Shown: positions 9,834 through 19,766 of the stretch, in pieces
How the letters are laid out: the number at the start of each line of letters is the position of its first letter
Numbering within the stretch: position 1 is the stretch's first letter
NCBI RefSeq assembly: GCF_009827445.1
Contig: NZ_WTYI01000001.1
Coordinates: 2,432,381 to 2,496,380, forward strand
DNA length: 64,000 bases
Direction: 5' to 3'
From: Qipengyuania aquimaris
GTDB lineage: Bacteria; Pseudomonadota; Alphaproteobacteria; Sphingomonadales; Sphingomonadaceae
Translations under genes and position numbers: made by a program
Notes under the pieces: generated by a model
The model's input: only the letters and a program-made list of their open reading frames with translations
The model's database searches: none
What the model was told of the DNA's origin: nothing

Positions 9834-10808
9834 TTATCCTCCTCCAGACATAGCGGGACCGATATCGCGTACGAACATGATGACGGCCGGCAGGACCAGC
9901 ACGCCGATCATGGTCGGCAACATGCAAGCGACAAGCGGAATGGAAATCAGAACAGGGATGCGGTGGGCTTTCTCTTCAGCCCGCATCCTGCGCGCTTCGC
10001 GCATCTCGTTGGCGTAGACGCGCAAAGTATTCGCGATGCTCGTGCCAAGCTTGTCCGACTGGATCAGCAGCGTAGCGAACGAGCGGATTTCATCTACCCC
10101 GGACGAATCTGCCAGTTGGCGCAGCGCAGTCTCGCGCGAAGCACCGGCGCGAGTCATCAGGACTGTTTCGATCATCAGGTGCGCGATAAGCGGGTGCGAA
10201 CGCGTCATCTCCCGGCCGACCCGGTCGAGAGCGGATTCGAGGCCAAGACCCGCTTCCACGCACACCAGGACAAGGTCGAGCGCATCGGGGAAACCGTTGA
10301 TGATCTCCGACTTGCGCCGGTCCGCCTTGGCGCGAATGAAGAGGTTTGGAATATAGAGACCCAAAGCGGCGAGGATCGAGCAATATAGGTAGATCGAAAG
10401 CAGGCCGGGCGGCTCGGTGCTGAAAGAGATCGCGAGCAGGAAAATGCCGGGCAGTAGGAACACCATGCCGATACGCACCATCGTATAGACGCGCGGTGCG
10501 CTGGGGCTGGAATAGCCCGCCATCTTGAGCTGCTTTTCAAGCTTGTGGTTTTTCGGGTCGGTAAGGCTCAGGCCGGTTCGTTCGATGCTGTCGGCAATTT
10601 TTGCCCAGCGGCTGTCGGAATCCGAGCGGACGAGGTTTGCCTTCTCGTTCACAGCGGCGTGGGAATCGAGCCGCGCGATCTGCTGGCTGGTCCGGCGCCG
10701 GGCTTCGATCCCGTTCACGACGATAAGGATAACACCGGTCACAACCGCGAAAATCAATGCGAGGACCAGAAGGCGTACAACGAGGCTTGTGGCAGCGAGT
10801 TCGAGCAT
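9834..10808 (-). CDS. tadC: Tad inner-membrane platform protein TadC
   Basis: 324 residues with a T2SSF (GspF-like) domain. Hydrophobic helices occur near residues 12-32, 100-140 and at the C-terminus (about 275-310). The G-F-P-D-A-L-D-L and V-E-A-G-L-G-L-E-S-A-L motifs are typical of TadB/TadC. It forms the inner-membrane platform with TadB under the TadA ATPase. One base separates it from tadB. Confidence 0.93.
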   Translation of the reverse strand: MLELAATSLVVRLLVLALIFAVVTGVILIVVNGIEARRRTSQQIARLDSHAAVNEKANLVRSDSDSRWAKIADSIERTGLSLTDPKNHKLEKQLKMAGYSSPSAPRVYTMVRIGMVFLLPGIFLLAISFSTEPPGLLSIYLYCSILAALGLYIPNLFIRAKADRRKSEIINGFPDALDLVLVCVEAGLGLESALDRVGREMTRSHPLIAHLMIETVLMTRAGASRETALRQLADSSGVDEIRSFATLLIQSDKLGTSIANTLRVYANEMREARRMRAEEKAHRIPVLISIPLVACMLPTMIGVLVLPAVIMFVRDIGPAMSGGG

Positions 10809-10809
10809 G

Positions 10810-11811
10810 TCAGACCTTCAGATCGATAAGCTTGCGAATGGTGAAGACACCGACGAAATACAGGAGGACCAGAAAGATCGTTCCGAATATGAAAATCGGG
10901 TCGTCGGCCACGTCGAGATAGAATTCGGGTGCACCCAGGAACGTGGTCACGAATGCGAAGATTGGCAGGATACTGAGCATCCAGCCCGTCATTCGACCTT
11001 CCGAGCTCAGGGCGCGGACCTTCATGTACATGGCTGCGCGGTCGCGAATGACGCCCGCAAGGTTTTCGAGAATTTCCGCCAGATTGCCCCCGGTTTCGCT
11101 CTGGACCGAAAGCGAAACCACGAACATGCGCATGTCCTCCAGCTTCCAGCGATCGGCCATGGAATCGAGAGCGGTGGTCAAATCGGCACCATAGGTGATC
11201 TCGTCGCTGACGAGACCGAATTCCGAGCCGATCGGGTCTTCCATTTCCTGTGTCAGCAATTCAATTGCCGAAGCGACAGGGTGGCCTGACCGAAGCGCGC
11301 GGACGAAGATATCCAGTGCGACAGGGAATTGCTTCTCCATCGTCTTGCGCCTGCTGTTCGCGACTTGCTTGATGATGAAATAAGGGATGCCTGCACCTGC
11401 GGCCAAGGCGAACAAGAGGCACAGCTGCACCGCGCCGAAGCCGATTTCTGCACCAGCTCCGACTGCGATGCCCAGCGCGATGATAAACAGAAGGCCGATG
11501 CCCACTGCCATGGCGATCAGGACCTGCGAGATGCTCCAGCTAATGCCGGAGGTATAGATCATATGCTCAAAGCCGATCGCCATGCGTCGCAGAAGCGGCG
11601 GCAGGGCCTCATGTTCGCGCGGACGGTTCTTCAGCAATTCACCGTAGAGATCTTCGCGTGTCGTGCCTTTCTGGATGAGCGACATGCGGCGGTTGGCCGC
11701 CACCGTGTGAGCACGGCGGGCAGCAATCGTTCTACCGACTGTCTGGAATAGCAGGAACGCCGCTGCGAAAATCGCAAGCAGGAAGACGATGCGGATGATC
11801 TCGGTCGTCAT
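10810..11811 (-). CDS. tadB: Tad inner-membrane platform protein TadB
   Basis: 333 residues, T2SSF domain in the C-terminal half (F-P-V-A-L-D-I-F-V-R-A-L-R-S-G-H-P, E-T-G-G-N-L-A-E-I-L-E-N-L). Transmembrane helices at about residues 6-24, 100-150 and 275-325. Its start codon overlaps the cpaF stop codon (TGATG-type junction at 11809-11813), so translation is probably coupled. Confidence 0.94.
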   Translation of the reverse strand: MTTEIIRIVFLLAIFAAAFLLFQTVGRTIAARRAHTVAANRRMSLIQKGTTREDLYGELLKNRPREHEALPPLLRRMAIGFEHMIYTSGISWSISQVLIAMAVGIGLLFIIALGIAVGAGAEIGFGAVQLCLLFALAAGAGIPYFIIKQVANSRRKTMEKQFPVALDIFVRALRSGHPVASAIELLTQEMEDPIGSEFGLVSDEITYGADLTTALDSMADRWKLEDMRMFVVSLSVQSETGGNLAEILENLAGVIRDRAAMYMKVRALSSEGRMTGWMLSILPIFAFVTTFLGAPEFYLDVADDPIFIFGTIFLVLLYFVGVFTIRKLIDLKV

Positions 11812-13205
11812 CAGCCCAGCTTCATGTCCGGACGGAACAGTTCGGGCGAAAGATGCATGCCGTGAGATTCCGCTTCGTCGAGGAACTTGGGCCGGATACC
11901 GGTAGCCTCGAAGTGTCCGAGTACCGAGCCGTCGTCGGCTCGACCTGTCATGCGGAAACGGAAGATTTCCTGCATGGTGATGGTTTCCCCTTCCATGCCG
12001 GTGATTTCGGACAGGCTCTTGATCTTGCGTCGCCCGTCGGACAACCGCCCGACCTGGACGACTACGTTGATTGCCGATGCGATCTGGGCGCGGGCGCTCT
12101 TCGATGTGATATCGATGCCGCTCATGCCGATCATCTGCTCTACGCGGCTCAACGCGTCGCGCGGAGTGTTGGCGTGGACCGTGGTCATCGAGCCATCGTG
12201 GCCGGTGTTCATCGCCTGCAACATGTCGAAGGCTTCTCCGGCGCGGACCTCGCCGACGATGATGCGGTCGGGGCGCATACGAAGCGCGTTCTTGACCAGA
12301 TCGCGCTGGGTTACCTCGCCTTTGCCTTCGATGTTCGCCGGTCGTGTTTCGAGGCGGGCGACGTGCGCCTGCTGCAGCTGGAGTTCGGCCGAGTCCTCGA
12401 TGGTGACGATACGCTCCGCCTCGTCGATGTAGGACGACATGGCATTGAGCAGTGTCGTCTTACCCGAACCGGTACCACCGGAGATAAGCACGTTGCGCCG
12501 CGATTTGACGATCGCTTCGAACACCGGAGCCATCTGTTCGGGAACGCTGCCCAGATCGATCATCTTCGCAATGCTGATCGGGCTCTTGGCGAACTTACGA
12601 ATGGAGACCAGCGAACCGTCGAGCGCAAGGGGCGCGACGATCGCGTTGACGCGAGAGCCGTCGGCGAGGCGCGCGTCTACGAAGGGCGAGCTTTCGTCGA
12701 CCCGGCGGCCGACTGCGCTGACGATCTTCTGGATAACGCGCATCAGGTGCTTTTCGTCCTGGAACCTTGTCGGCACCGGCTGGAGCATCCCGCGCTTTTC
12801 TACGAAGACAGTCTCCGGCCCATTGACCAGAATGTCGGTAATCGTTTCGTCGGCAAGAAGCGGCTCGAGCGGGCCGAGACCCATCAGCTCGTCGACCAGT
12901 TCCTGCACCAGCTTTTCGCGCTCCTCGCGATTGAGCGGTTCGTCGAAATCTGCCAGCAATTCGGGTAGGATGCTGGAAATCTGCGCCTTGATCTGCTCGG
13001 TCGGCGTCTGATCGAGCATGGCCAGATTCAGGCGATCGAGCAGGCTGTGGTGGATCGACAGCTTCAGCTTGAGCATCTTTTCAGTATGCTCGTCCTTCTT
13101 GCCGAAGAGGATGCGCTCCTCATCCTCGGCAGAAATCAGGTCGGCGTCATTCTGCTGGGTGACCGGCGTCTCGTGCGACGTCTCGTCGAGTTTGGTCTTC
13201 CACAT
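11811..13205 (-). CDS. cpaF: Tad pilus assembly ATPase CpaF/TadA
   Basis: 464 residues from the ATG at 13205; the frame is open upstream but overlaps cpaE. Hexameric secretion ATPase of the VirB11/GspE superfamily that powers Flp pilus extension, and in some systems retraction. Walker A G-G-T-G-S-G-K-T is at residues 233-240, an Asp box-like segment ([10 protein letters not shown]) follows, then a Walker B region (I-I-V-G-E-V-R) and a His box ([12 protein letters not shown]). One base separates it from cpaE. Confidence 0.96.
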   Translation of the reverse strand: MWKTKLDETSHETPVTQQNDADLISAEDEERILFGKKDEHTEKMLKLKLSIHHSLLDRLNLAMLDQTPTEQIKAQISSILPELLADFDEPLNREEREKLVQELVDELMGLGPLEPLLADETITDILVNGPETVFVEKRGMLQPVPTRFQDEKHLMRVIQKIVSAVGRRVDESSPFVDARLADGSRVNAIVAPLALDGSLVSIRKFAKSPISIAKMIDLGSVPEQMAPVFEAIVKSRRNVLISGGTGSGKTTLLNAMSSYIDEAERIVTIEDSAELQLQQAHVARLETRPANIEGKGEVTQRDLVKNALRMRPDRIIVGEVRAGEAFDMLQAMNTGHDGSMTTVHANTPRDALSRVEQMIGMSGIDITSKSARAQIASAINVVVQVGRLSDGRRKIKSLSEITGMEGETITMQEIFRFRMTGRADDGSVLGHFEATGIRPKFLDEAESHGMHLSPELFRPDMKLG

Positions 13206-13206
13206 G

Positions 13207-14388
13207 TCAGTCTTCCTTCCCGATCTTCGCACTGATCGAAGTGGCCAGGTCGGCAATCTGGCGAGACAGGCGCGCACGCTTCTGAAGCGTCGAGATACTC
13301 ACGCCCTGCAGCTGTGCCTCTTCGACCAACTGCGTATCTTCCTCTAGCGTCTGCGCAACATCATAACCGAGCAGTTCCTCCATTTGGGACACATCGGACC
13401 GCTTGAATAAACCGCCTGCGATCCGGTTGAGCACGACCGAAATGTTCTGACGCTCACGACCGAGCATCTGGAGAAGCGACAGCTTGCGTTTCACATGACG
13501 CAGCGCAGCAATGCGCCCCACGCCAACCAGCACGACTTCATCAGCCGAAAGCAGGATAGGCATCGCCCAGTTCGGCAAAGTCGAAGGCATGTCGAGTACG
13601 ACGGCGCTGTATCGCTTGCGCGTTTCGCGTATCATCCTGGCGATGGCATCGGCCGACGCGCTCTCGATAGGATCGATATCGTCGGGAGCTGCAAACAGGT
13701 CGAGATCGTCACCACAGTCGACCGCTACCGACCGCATGAGTTCGTCATCGATCTTGTCGATGGCGTCGAACAGGTGACTGATCGTCATCCGCGGATTCTG
13801 GTCGAGATAAGCTCCGGCATCGCCGCTCTGGAGGGACAGGTCGACGAGGGCGGTGCGCGCGCCTTCTCCAAAACGCGAGCTCAGCATCGTGGCCAGCTGG
13901 GTTGCGACCGTAGTTGCGCCCACACCCCCAGCGGCACCGAGTACCGCGACCACAGGTGCAAGCTTGGCCGGGACCGCAGGCGAAGACGGCTTGGTATCGC
14001 GCGCAACGTCTACGATGGCAGCAATCAGTTCTTCGCTGGAAAAGGGAAGTTCCAGCACATCGGAAACGCCTTTGCGAAGCAGTGAGCGTACCGTTCTGAC
14101 CGGGGCATCCTCCAGGCCAGCAATTACGGGAAGCCCCGGGCGCATGGCGCGCAGTCGTTCGAGGCGGGCCAGCGAAGCGGGATCGGCGGAATCGATCTCG
14201 ACTACGGCAATGGCGGCCTTCTCGATCGCGGCGCCCGGCAGTTCGTCGGTCGGCTCGATGCGGTGCAAGGTGACTGAGTCTTCGAGGATCGCGACATTGC
14301 CGAGCGCTTCTTTACGCGCGAACACATGCACGCCTTCGGGAAGGGTCATTCCGTTATCCGTTTCGTAGATGTCAGAAAAATCGGTCAT
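13207..14388 (-). CDS. cpaE: Tad pilus localisation ATPase CpaE/TadZ
   Basis: 393 residues from the ATG at 14388, 7 bases after the tadE stop; an ATG at 14409 is also possible but overlaps tadE. The N-terminal 130 residues look like a receiver-type domain. From about residue 145 there is a MinD/ParA-type ATPase with a deviant Walker A (A-A-G-G-V-G-A-T-T). CpaE/TadZ positions the pilus machinery at the cell pole and recruits the TadA ATPase. Confidence 0.92.
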   Translation of the reverse strand: MTDFSDIYETDNGMTLPEGVHVFARKEALGNVAILEDSVTLHRIEPTDELPGAAIEKAAIAVVEIDSADPASLARLERLRAMRPGLPVIAGLEDAPVRTVRSLLRKGVSDVLELPFSSEELIAAIVDVARDTKPSSPAVPAKLAPVVAVLGAAGGVGATTVATQLATMLSSRFGEGARTALVDLSLQSGDAGAYLDQNPRMTISHLFDAIDKIDDELMRSVAVDCGDDLDLFAAPDDIDPIESASADAIARMIRETRKRYSAVVLDMPSTLPNWAMPILLSADEVVLVGVGRIAALRHVKRKLSLLQMLGRERQNISVVLNRIAGGLFKRSDVSQMEELLGYDVAQTLEEDTQLVEEAQLQGVSISTLQKRARLSRQIADLATSISAKIGKED

Positions 14389-14395
14389 GGCGCTC

Positions 14396-14995
14396 TCAAT
14401 TCGAGACATTGCCCGAACTGTCTTCAGCCGTCAGCGAGTAGGCAAAATCAGGAAGATCGACAGTTCCGAGAAGGAAAGAAAGGAGTGGGCGATGCTGCAT
14501 GGATTCAAGCCGGACAGTCACGATTGGCGCAACCTCCGGACCATTGGGATCGCCCGCGTATCCGAGCCCTGACCAATCGTAATCTATCTTTACGTTGGCG
14601 TTTGTTATTTCACTTTTAAACAATCGCATGCGGTCCGCGATGGCGTTGAACGCGGTCCCGTCAAACCCTGGTGTAAAAGAGCAGGATGCCTTGCAGGTGC
14701 AGGCCGTCGACGTGCAAGCCACGCCGGGGAAAGCAGTCTGAGAGACCGCGGTGCCTTGTACGGTGCTGCCATCTAGCACGAAGCTATAGGTCTCCAGACC
14801 ATTCGGCACCATCTCGGTCACGACAGCAAAGCGGGCGCCCATCTGCGTGGCCTTTTCAGCGCGATTGATCTGCCATGCGTAGAATCCGACATCGAGAATG
14901 CCGAGCAGGAATACGAGCATGATCGGCACGATCAGTGCAAATTCTGCAGCCGCTCCTCCGCGCTCGTTGCGGACGTATTTCTCTAGAATGCTCAT
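14396..14995 (-). CDS. TadE-family pseudopilin
   Basis: 199 residues from the ATG at 14995; the longer open frame upstream lies inside the preceding tadE gene. The N-terminus has a TadE-type signal: basic residues, G-G-A-A-A-E-F-A-L-I-V-P and a hydrophobic helix (about 15-38). The Gly/Ala-x4-Glu-Phe context suggests processing by CpaA. A pair of cysteines in a C-T-C-K-A-S-C cluster may form disulfides in the periplasm. ATGA overlap with the previous gene shows translational coupling. Confidence 0.85.
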   Translation of the reverse strand: MSILEKYVRNERGGAAAEFALIVPIMLVFLLGILDVGFYAWQINRAEKATQMGARFAVVTEMVPNGLETYSFVLDGSTVQGTAVSQTAFPGVACTSTACTCKASCSFTPGFDGTAFNAIADRMRLFKSEITNANVKIDYDWSGLGYAGDPNGPEVAPIVTVRLESMQHRPLLSFLLGTVDLPDFAYSLTAEDSSGNVSN

Positions 14996-15516
14996 ATGCC
15001 ATTCACCGGTGCTTGTGCGCTTGCCGTCACTTGGGCCGAGCCATCGATGAAACCGAGCTGGTTGAACAGCGAGAGATAGCTTGCGGTGGCGGTAACCCTT
15101 ACCACGGGGCCGCCCGAAACTTGGGCGCTGTAAATACCGCCGGTGAAAGCAGAGTTGCATTGGTATTCGACAGTGACGTCAGTCAGTGCCCAGTTCCTGA
15201 TCCGCGGGCTGCCCGTTGTATCGGTCGTGCCGTAGACTGTTACCGCCCGCGTATTCGACAGGGAAGGATTGCCGGCAGCTGTCCATGTAGTAGGTCCGCC
15301 GGCAGTCTGGCAGGAGTAGCCTGCCCCGGTGAAGCCGAGGCGACCGGCATAGCGCGCGCCCTCGCGCACAGCCTTGATGATCTTGTGCTCGGTGTAGAAG
15401 TAGTGACCGGCCTCGAACCCGCCGAACATGATCGCCAGGAGCAGCGGAAGGACCAAGGCCATTTCCGAAGCTGCGGCACCGCTCTGAGAGGGCAGGAAGG
15501 CGCGGGGATAGGTCAT
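14992..15516 (-). CDS. TadE-family pseudopilin (second copy)
   Basis: 174 residues. N-terminal S-G-A-A-A-S-E-M-A-L-V-L-P followed by a hydrophobic helix is the TadE/TadF pseudopilin signature. The mature domain is Thr/Tyr/Gly-rich and exported. Its start overlaps the TadG-like stop by four bases (ATGA, 15513-15516). Two TadE-like proteins and one TadG-like protein are usual in alphaproteobacterial Tad loci. Confidence 0.84.
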   Translation of the reverse strand: MTYPRAFLPSQSGAAASEMALVLPLLLAIMFGGFEAGHYFYTEHKIIKAVREGARYAGRLGFTGAGYSCQTAGGPTTWTAAGNPSLSNTRAVTVYGTTDTTGSPRIRNWALTDVTVEYQCNSAFTGGIYSAQVSGGPVVRVTATASYLSLFNQLGFIDGSAQVTASAQAPVNGI

Positions 15517-17075
15517 TCGATCAGATACGGCACGTCTTTGCGGATGGCCTGGGGCGTAGGATTGCCCGCACCGCCACCGACGGCCGCTTCCCTGATGACT
15601 TCCATGTAAACGCCGTCACGAATGCGGCCGTTTGCCACCTCGGTACTGTCGTCCACGATCGGCTCCACGAGGAACATGTCGACCCACTCGTCGACCTCGA
15701 CGGCGGTGGACCCACCCCTGATAGCGGCGCAATTCTTCACCACTGCAATCGTCAGCACGCGCCGGTCGATGGTCGAAGTGCCCGGCAAGCAGATGGGCCG
15801 CCCGTATTGCCTGCCGCTGCCTGCTGCGATGTCGTGCGGGATGACGTTGTTATCGATTTCCCAGCGATAAACCTGATACCTGGTGGCATTCACACCGCCC
15901 GGAAGCGTCGCGGGAATGCCTGTCCCGTGGTTCTTCGTGAAGTACTCCGCAATCGCCCACTGCTTGCTGCCGAAGCGATTGCTCAATCCGCCGTTCTGCG
16001 ATGAACAATTCACCCCATAGCTATTGTAATGGCAAAGGTCGCGCGAAAGGCCGATCGCATCGATAATGCCGTCTTCATCGAAAGACGCGGTCCGTGGCTC
16101 GGTGCCCGTGCCTGTGCCAGGCCGGAAACGGCGGCCCACAGCTGGCAATTCCCAGGCGTTGTTGTTCAGGCGGCAGGAATTCGGGTTTGTAGCAGAAGTC
16201 TGCTTCACGACGTCTTTCACGACATTACGAGCAGGCGGGCAAGCGCCCGTACTGCAAACGCTCAATTGGCCGCCGTTACCGTCACCGATGTCGAAACGGG
16301 TGTTGATTGCGCTGAACAAGATCTGCGCATTCCCGGTTTCCGGGTCCGTCCCACCGTCGATCGGCGCACATTTCAGCGCCCCGATATCTAGGGCGAGTGC
16401 GTCGACGAGATCCGAGAGCTGGCCCTGCCCGACTTCGAGGAATCCGAAATCGCCGGGCGCCCAGCTATTGCCGCCCTGGCCGGTCATTTGAACGCCCATG
16501 CCGCGTTTGCCCGCTGCATCGAACGGCTGGGTGGCGTCGGGGCTGCACATCATAAGCGGCGGAACGCGGCAGATCGCCGAACCCAGTCCTGCGAATGCAG
16601 TAGCATCGAGGGTATCGCCGGAAATCAGGCCAGTGACGGGCAGAAGGGCATAGTCGACAGTCTTCGCGTTCACGTCGACTTCCACATAGCGGGCGGTTGC
16701 GTCGCTGTTGGCTGGCTGGGTCTTGGCCTTGTCGCGGTAGAAGCGGACCTGCCCCGTGGCATCGCACGTTGTTTCGGACGGCACCGTAACCGCGCTGTTC
16801 CCGCTAGCCAGCAGCGAAAGGTTTGAAACCAGCGAAACAGCAGCCGTTGCGGCGCGGCTGCATGCGCCCGATTTGCCATCGAGCTGCGTCGCGGCGGCAA
16901 GGGCGGCCTGGTCGGCGCCGTTTTGCAATTCCGAATCCATGCCCATGAGCCGGGCATAATCCATGCCGACGCCAGCCATGGCGACGAGTGGGATAATGGC
17001 TAGCGCATAGGTCGCGGCGACTGCGCCGCGCTCGTCCTTACGGAACCTGTTTATGAGGTTTCTTGCGCTAACCAT
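15513..17075 (-). CDS. TadG-like pilus assembly protein
   Basis: 520 residues. The N-terminus (K-D-E-R-G-A-V-A-A-T-Y-A-L-A-I-I-P) and one helix match the Tad_N/TadG-type anchor. The following segment M-D-S-E-L-Q-N-G-A-D-Q-A-A-L-A-A-A is the conserved region of this family. The long exported domain is rich in Gly, Asn and Cys pairs and has no recognised enzymatic motif. No intact von Willebrand MIDAS (DxSxS) is seen, unlike many TadG proteins. Probably a periplasmic or minor-pilin component. Confidence 0.82.
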   Translation of the reverse strand: MVSARNLINRFRKDERGAVAATYALAIIPLVAMAGVGMDYARLMGMDSELQNGADQAALAAATQLDGKSGACSRAATAAVSLVSNLSLLASGNSAVTVPSETTCDATGQVRFYRDKAKTQPANSDATARYVEVDVNAKTVDYALLPVTGLISGDTLDATAFAGLGSAICRVPPLMMCSPDATQPFDAAGKRGMGVQMTGQGGNSWAPGDFGFLEVGQGQLSDLVDALALDIGALKCAPIDGGTDPETGNAQILFSAINTRFDIGDGNGGQLSVCSTGACPPARNVVKDVVKQTSATNPNSCRLNNNAWELPAVGRRFRPGTGTGTEPRTASFDEDGIIDAIGLSRDLCHYNSYGVNCSSQNGGLSNRFGSKQWAIAEYFTKNHGTGIPATLPGGVNATRYQVYRWEIDNNVIPHDIAAGSGRQYGRPICLPGTSTIDRRVLTIAVVKNCAAIRGGSTAVEVDEWVDMFLVEPIVDDSTEVANGRIRDGVYMEVIREAAVGGGAGNPTPQAIRKDVPYLIE

Positions 17076-17090
17076 TGTTCCATGTCCGGC

Positions 17091-17372
17091 TTAATCCGGC
17101 GATGCAGTGGTGGAGACCTCGTCGGGCTCCTTGACCGCATCGTCGTAATAGCGATCGATTGCCGCGACCGCGTTCTGGGCGGTCGTGGGCGGGATCGCGG
17201 TTTCGTATACAGGATTGGGATCGATAACCTGGGCGGCCATCGTACGGCGATTTGCTTCGCCCCAGCTGGTATCCGCCATGAAGTCGTTTCCGCTGCCGGT
17301 CGCGCACCCTGCCGTGGCGATAACGCCTGCGGTCAGCAGCGCGGTGCGAAGAGCCTTAGTATTCGTAGCCAT
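17091..17372 (-). CDS. Short CpaD-like lipoprotein of the Tad locus
   Basis: 93 residues with a lipobox (A-T-A-G-C, Cys about 23). After the signal it resembles only the C-terminal part of CpaD pilus lipoproteins: an aromatic-Gly-x-A-N/T-x-x-x-M-A-A-Q-V-x-D-P-N-P pattern (S-W-G-E-A-N-R-R-T-M-A-A-Q-V-I-D-P), then a short helix with a conserved Tyr. Normal CpaD is about 200 residues, so this is either a reduced form or a functional replacement. Sits where cpaD is expected, directly after the secretin (17-base overlap with cpaC) and 15 bases before the TadG-like gene. Confidence 0.7.
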   Translation of the reverse strand: MATNTKALRTALLTAGVIATAGCATGSGNDFMADTSWGEANRRTMAAQVIDPNPVYETAIPPTTAQNAVAAIDRYYDDAVKEPDEVSTTASPD

Positions 17373-18822
17373 CGGCTGCCTCCTGCGCGTTGGTTTCTGT
17401 ACCCTGCTGCGTATTGGCCGGAGTATCGCCGGCGATCGGCGGCAGGTCGTTGGTGCGATGCGCGTTGCCGTTCAGCAAGACATCCGCCTGGATCGGGTCC
17501 TTGACGCGGTCCGTTGGCAGCTGGACCTGTTCGGGCCGGAGCGGTGCCACAAGGCGCGGCGTCACGATGATCAGCAGTTCGGTCTCGCCCTTCTGGAAGC
17601 TGGTCGAGCGGAACAGCGATCCGATCAGCGGGATCGAACCAAGCAGCGGAACCTGATTTACCGTGGTCTGGAAGTCGCGCTGCAACAGCCCGGCAATTGC
17701 GAAGCTTTCGCCATCGCGAAGTTCCAGCACCGTGCTGGCACGCCGTGTCTGCAGGCCCGGAATGCGAATGCCGTTGAGCGTGATGGACGCGCTCTGGTCG
17801 ATCGAGCTGACTTCCGGCTCGACGATCAGGTTGATGACCTTGTTCGACAGCACGGTCGGCGTGAAGCCAAGCCCGACGCCGAAGGATTTGAATTCGACGG
17901 TAATGCCTGCCTGTCCGCCGCCGATACCGCCGCTCTGGACGACCGGTACGGGGAATTCGCCACCGGCAAGGAACGAGGCCCGCTGCCCCGAAAGGGCGAC
18001 GAGAGTAGGCTCGGCAAGCGTCTTGGCGAGACCTTTCTCTTCCAGCGCATCGAGCGCGACATCCACATCGAGACCGAGGATGTCAGTAAAGCTGCGGGTG
18101 ATAACGCCGAAAGCGTTAGTGACCTCAGAGACCTGCAGGTCGCCATTGCCGAAATTGCTGGAACCACCGCCAGGCGTAAGCTGGGAACCGGGGCCGGTAA
18201 CACCTGAAACCCTGTCGCCGTTGAAGAACGTACGGACGCCAAGATCCTTGCCGATGCTGCGGGAGACTTCGGCGAAACGGACTTCCAGCATCACCTGCTG
18301 GCTGCCGCCCAGGGTCATAAGGTTCACGACCTTGTCTTCGCCTGCATAGGCAGAGGCGAGCTGGACCGCGCGGTCAGCAACACCGACGTCGCTTACGGTG
18401 CCCGAAAGGACAATCGAGTCACCGGTCATGCGGGCATCGACGCCTTCGCCGGGCATCAGGTCGGCCATCTGTTCGCGAAGGCTCAGCACGTCCGGGCCGA
18501 CAGCGATGTCCATGACCGCGATGACACGGTTCGAACGATCGTAAAGCGTCAGCGATGTGGTGCCGATTTCCTTCCCGAGCACGTAAACCGAACGGTCGGA
18601 TACGGGCAGGATGTCCGCGATGGAGTCGTTTCCGATCATCGCGCGATCGATCGGCACGTCGGCGGTTACGACCTGGCTCTTGTTGACCGGGATTTCTACC
18701 GTACCGGCATGCATGGATTCGCTGGCATAACCCGATTGGGCGATGGCTGCGTGGGGAACGGTGGCCGCTCCGAGCGCGGTAGCGAAGGCGAGAGCCGAAA
18801 GGGCTGAGTGCTTAATTGCCAC
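17356..18822 (-). CDS. cpaC: Tad outer-membrane secretin CpaC/RcpA
   Basis: 488 residues from the GTG at 18822, which has a GGAG site and overlaps the cpaB stop by 11 bases; ATG codons at 18852 and 18861 are alternatives. Signal peptide (cleavage near A-I-A-Q), an N-terminal BON/pilus-N domain (about 35-170), then the secretin domain (about 230-430) with the V-P-L-L-G-S-I-P-L-I-G-x-L-F motif and E-L-L-I-I-V-T-P-R at the end. Forms the outer-membrane pore for the Flp pilus. Confidence 0.94.
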   Translation of the reverse strand: MAIKHSALSALAFATALGAATVPHAAIAQSGYASESMHAGTVEIPVNKSQVVTADVPIDRAMIGNDSIADILPVSDRSVYVLGKEIGTTSLTLYDRSNRVIAVMDIAVGPDVLSLREQMADLMPGEGVDARMTGDSIVLSGTVSDVGVADRAVQLASAYAGEDKVVNLMTLGGSQQVMLEVRFAEVSRSIGKDLGVRTFFNGDRVSGVTGPGSQLTPGGGSSNFGNGDLQVSEVTNAFGVITRSFTDILGLDVDVALDALEEKGLAKTLAEPTLVALSGQRASFLAGGEFPVPVVQSGGIGGGQAGITVEFKSFGVGLGFTPTVLSNKVINLIVEPEVSSIDQSASITLNGIRIPGLQTRRASTVLELRDGESFAIAGLLQRDFQTTVNQVPLLGSIPLIGSLFRSTSFQKGETELLIIVTPRLVAPLRPEQVQLPTDRVKDPIQADVLLNGNAHRTNDLPPIAGDTPANTQQGTETNAQEAADGYEY

Positions 18823-19735
18823 GGAGCGTCTCCACGGAATAGGTTTCAGCATTGGTGCCACGCACCACGCTCATGGTCGGACCGCGCGGGCGGGCCGGTG
18901 CACGTGCCTGTCGAGGCGCAGAAGTAGCGCCGCGGGGAGGCGAAGAATAGGACGGAGCCGCCAGAACCGTTGCCGGAGCACCCGTGCCGCGGTTGATGTA
19001 GCGCCCACCGCCGCCGAGATCGTTTGCCACGACTGTCTCCGTGGCACCGACTTCCTGGTTTTCGACGTTGCGCAGCGCCAGGCTGAGATTGCCGACTTCG
19101 CGGGCAAGCGTCAGTTTCTGCGCGCCGAACATATCGACCTGCAGGGTTGCGGTGGCAGTGACCACCGGCTCGGTCGCATTTTCGTCTGCGACCTGGTCCA
19201 TGCCGAGGACAAGCACGTTCTCGAGCACGACTGTGGTCATCTTGTCCTGCTGCTGCTGGTTCTGGCCCGGGATCATGCGGGTCAACATGACGTCGACCAC
19301 ATCGCCGGGGCGCACGAAGCCGCCGACACCGGCTACCGCGTTAACGGGGATGGAGACCGCCCGCATATCTTCGGGCAGGTTGGATGCCAGGCTGGCGCGG
19401 CCGTTGTCGCCGCTGACCTTGGTGGCAAGGATGGGTTCGCCAGGGACGATCGGGCGAAGCGCGACGCGCCCGCCCATCATGGCTTGTTCGAGAGAGGTGA
19501 AGGCCCCTTCCGGAACCGATTCCGCGGGCCAATTCGCAAGCCGGACCGTGGTGTCGGTCAACGGCTGGCCGAAAGTCATGGGCTGGGTGGCGACCACGAT
19601 GCGGGCGAGCTGCTGCTCTTCGGCAATCGCTTCCTGCCGTTCTTCCATTCCGGTAAAATAGGCATTCGCCAGGTACACGGCCAACAGGCCGAGGAATACG
19701 GCGATACCGGCAATGAGCAGATTCCTGCCACGCAT
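18812..19735 (-). CDS. cpaB: Tad pilus assembly protein CpaB/RcpC
   Basis: 307 residues from the ATG at 19735, preceded by GGGGGGTAAAG. One N-terminal helix (about 6-24), then a SAF domain (about 45-115, R-I-V-V-A-T-Q-P-M-T-F-G-Q-P-L) and the RcpC/CpaB domain. Likely a periplasmic partner of the secretin. First assembly gene after the flp terminator, so its expression depends on read-through or a separate promoter. Confidence 0.93.
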   Translation of the reverse strand: MRGRNLLIAGIAVFLGLLAVYLANAYFTGMEERQEAIAEEQQLARIVVATQPMTFGQPLTDTTVRLANWPAESVPEGAFTSLEQAMMGGRVALRPIVPGEPILATKVSGDNGRASLASNLPEDMRAVSIPVNAVAGVGGFVRPGDVVDVMLTRMIPGQNQQQQDKMTTVVLENVLVLGMDQVADENATEPVVTATATLQVDMFGAQKLTLAREVGNLSLALRNVENQEVGATETVVANDLGGGGRYINRGTGAPATVLAAPSYSSPPRGATSAPRQARAPARPRGPTMSVVRGTNAETYSVETLRGN

Positions 19736-19766
19736 GATCTTTACCCCCCCGAGTTGCAAACGAGAA

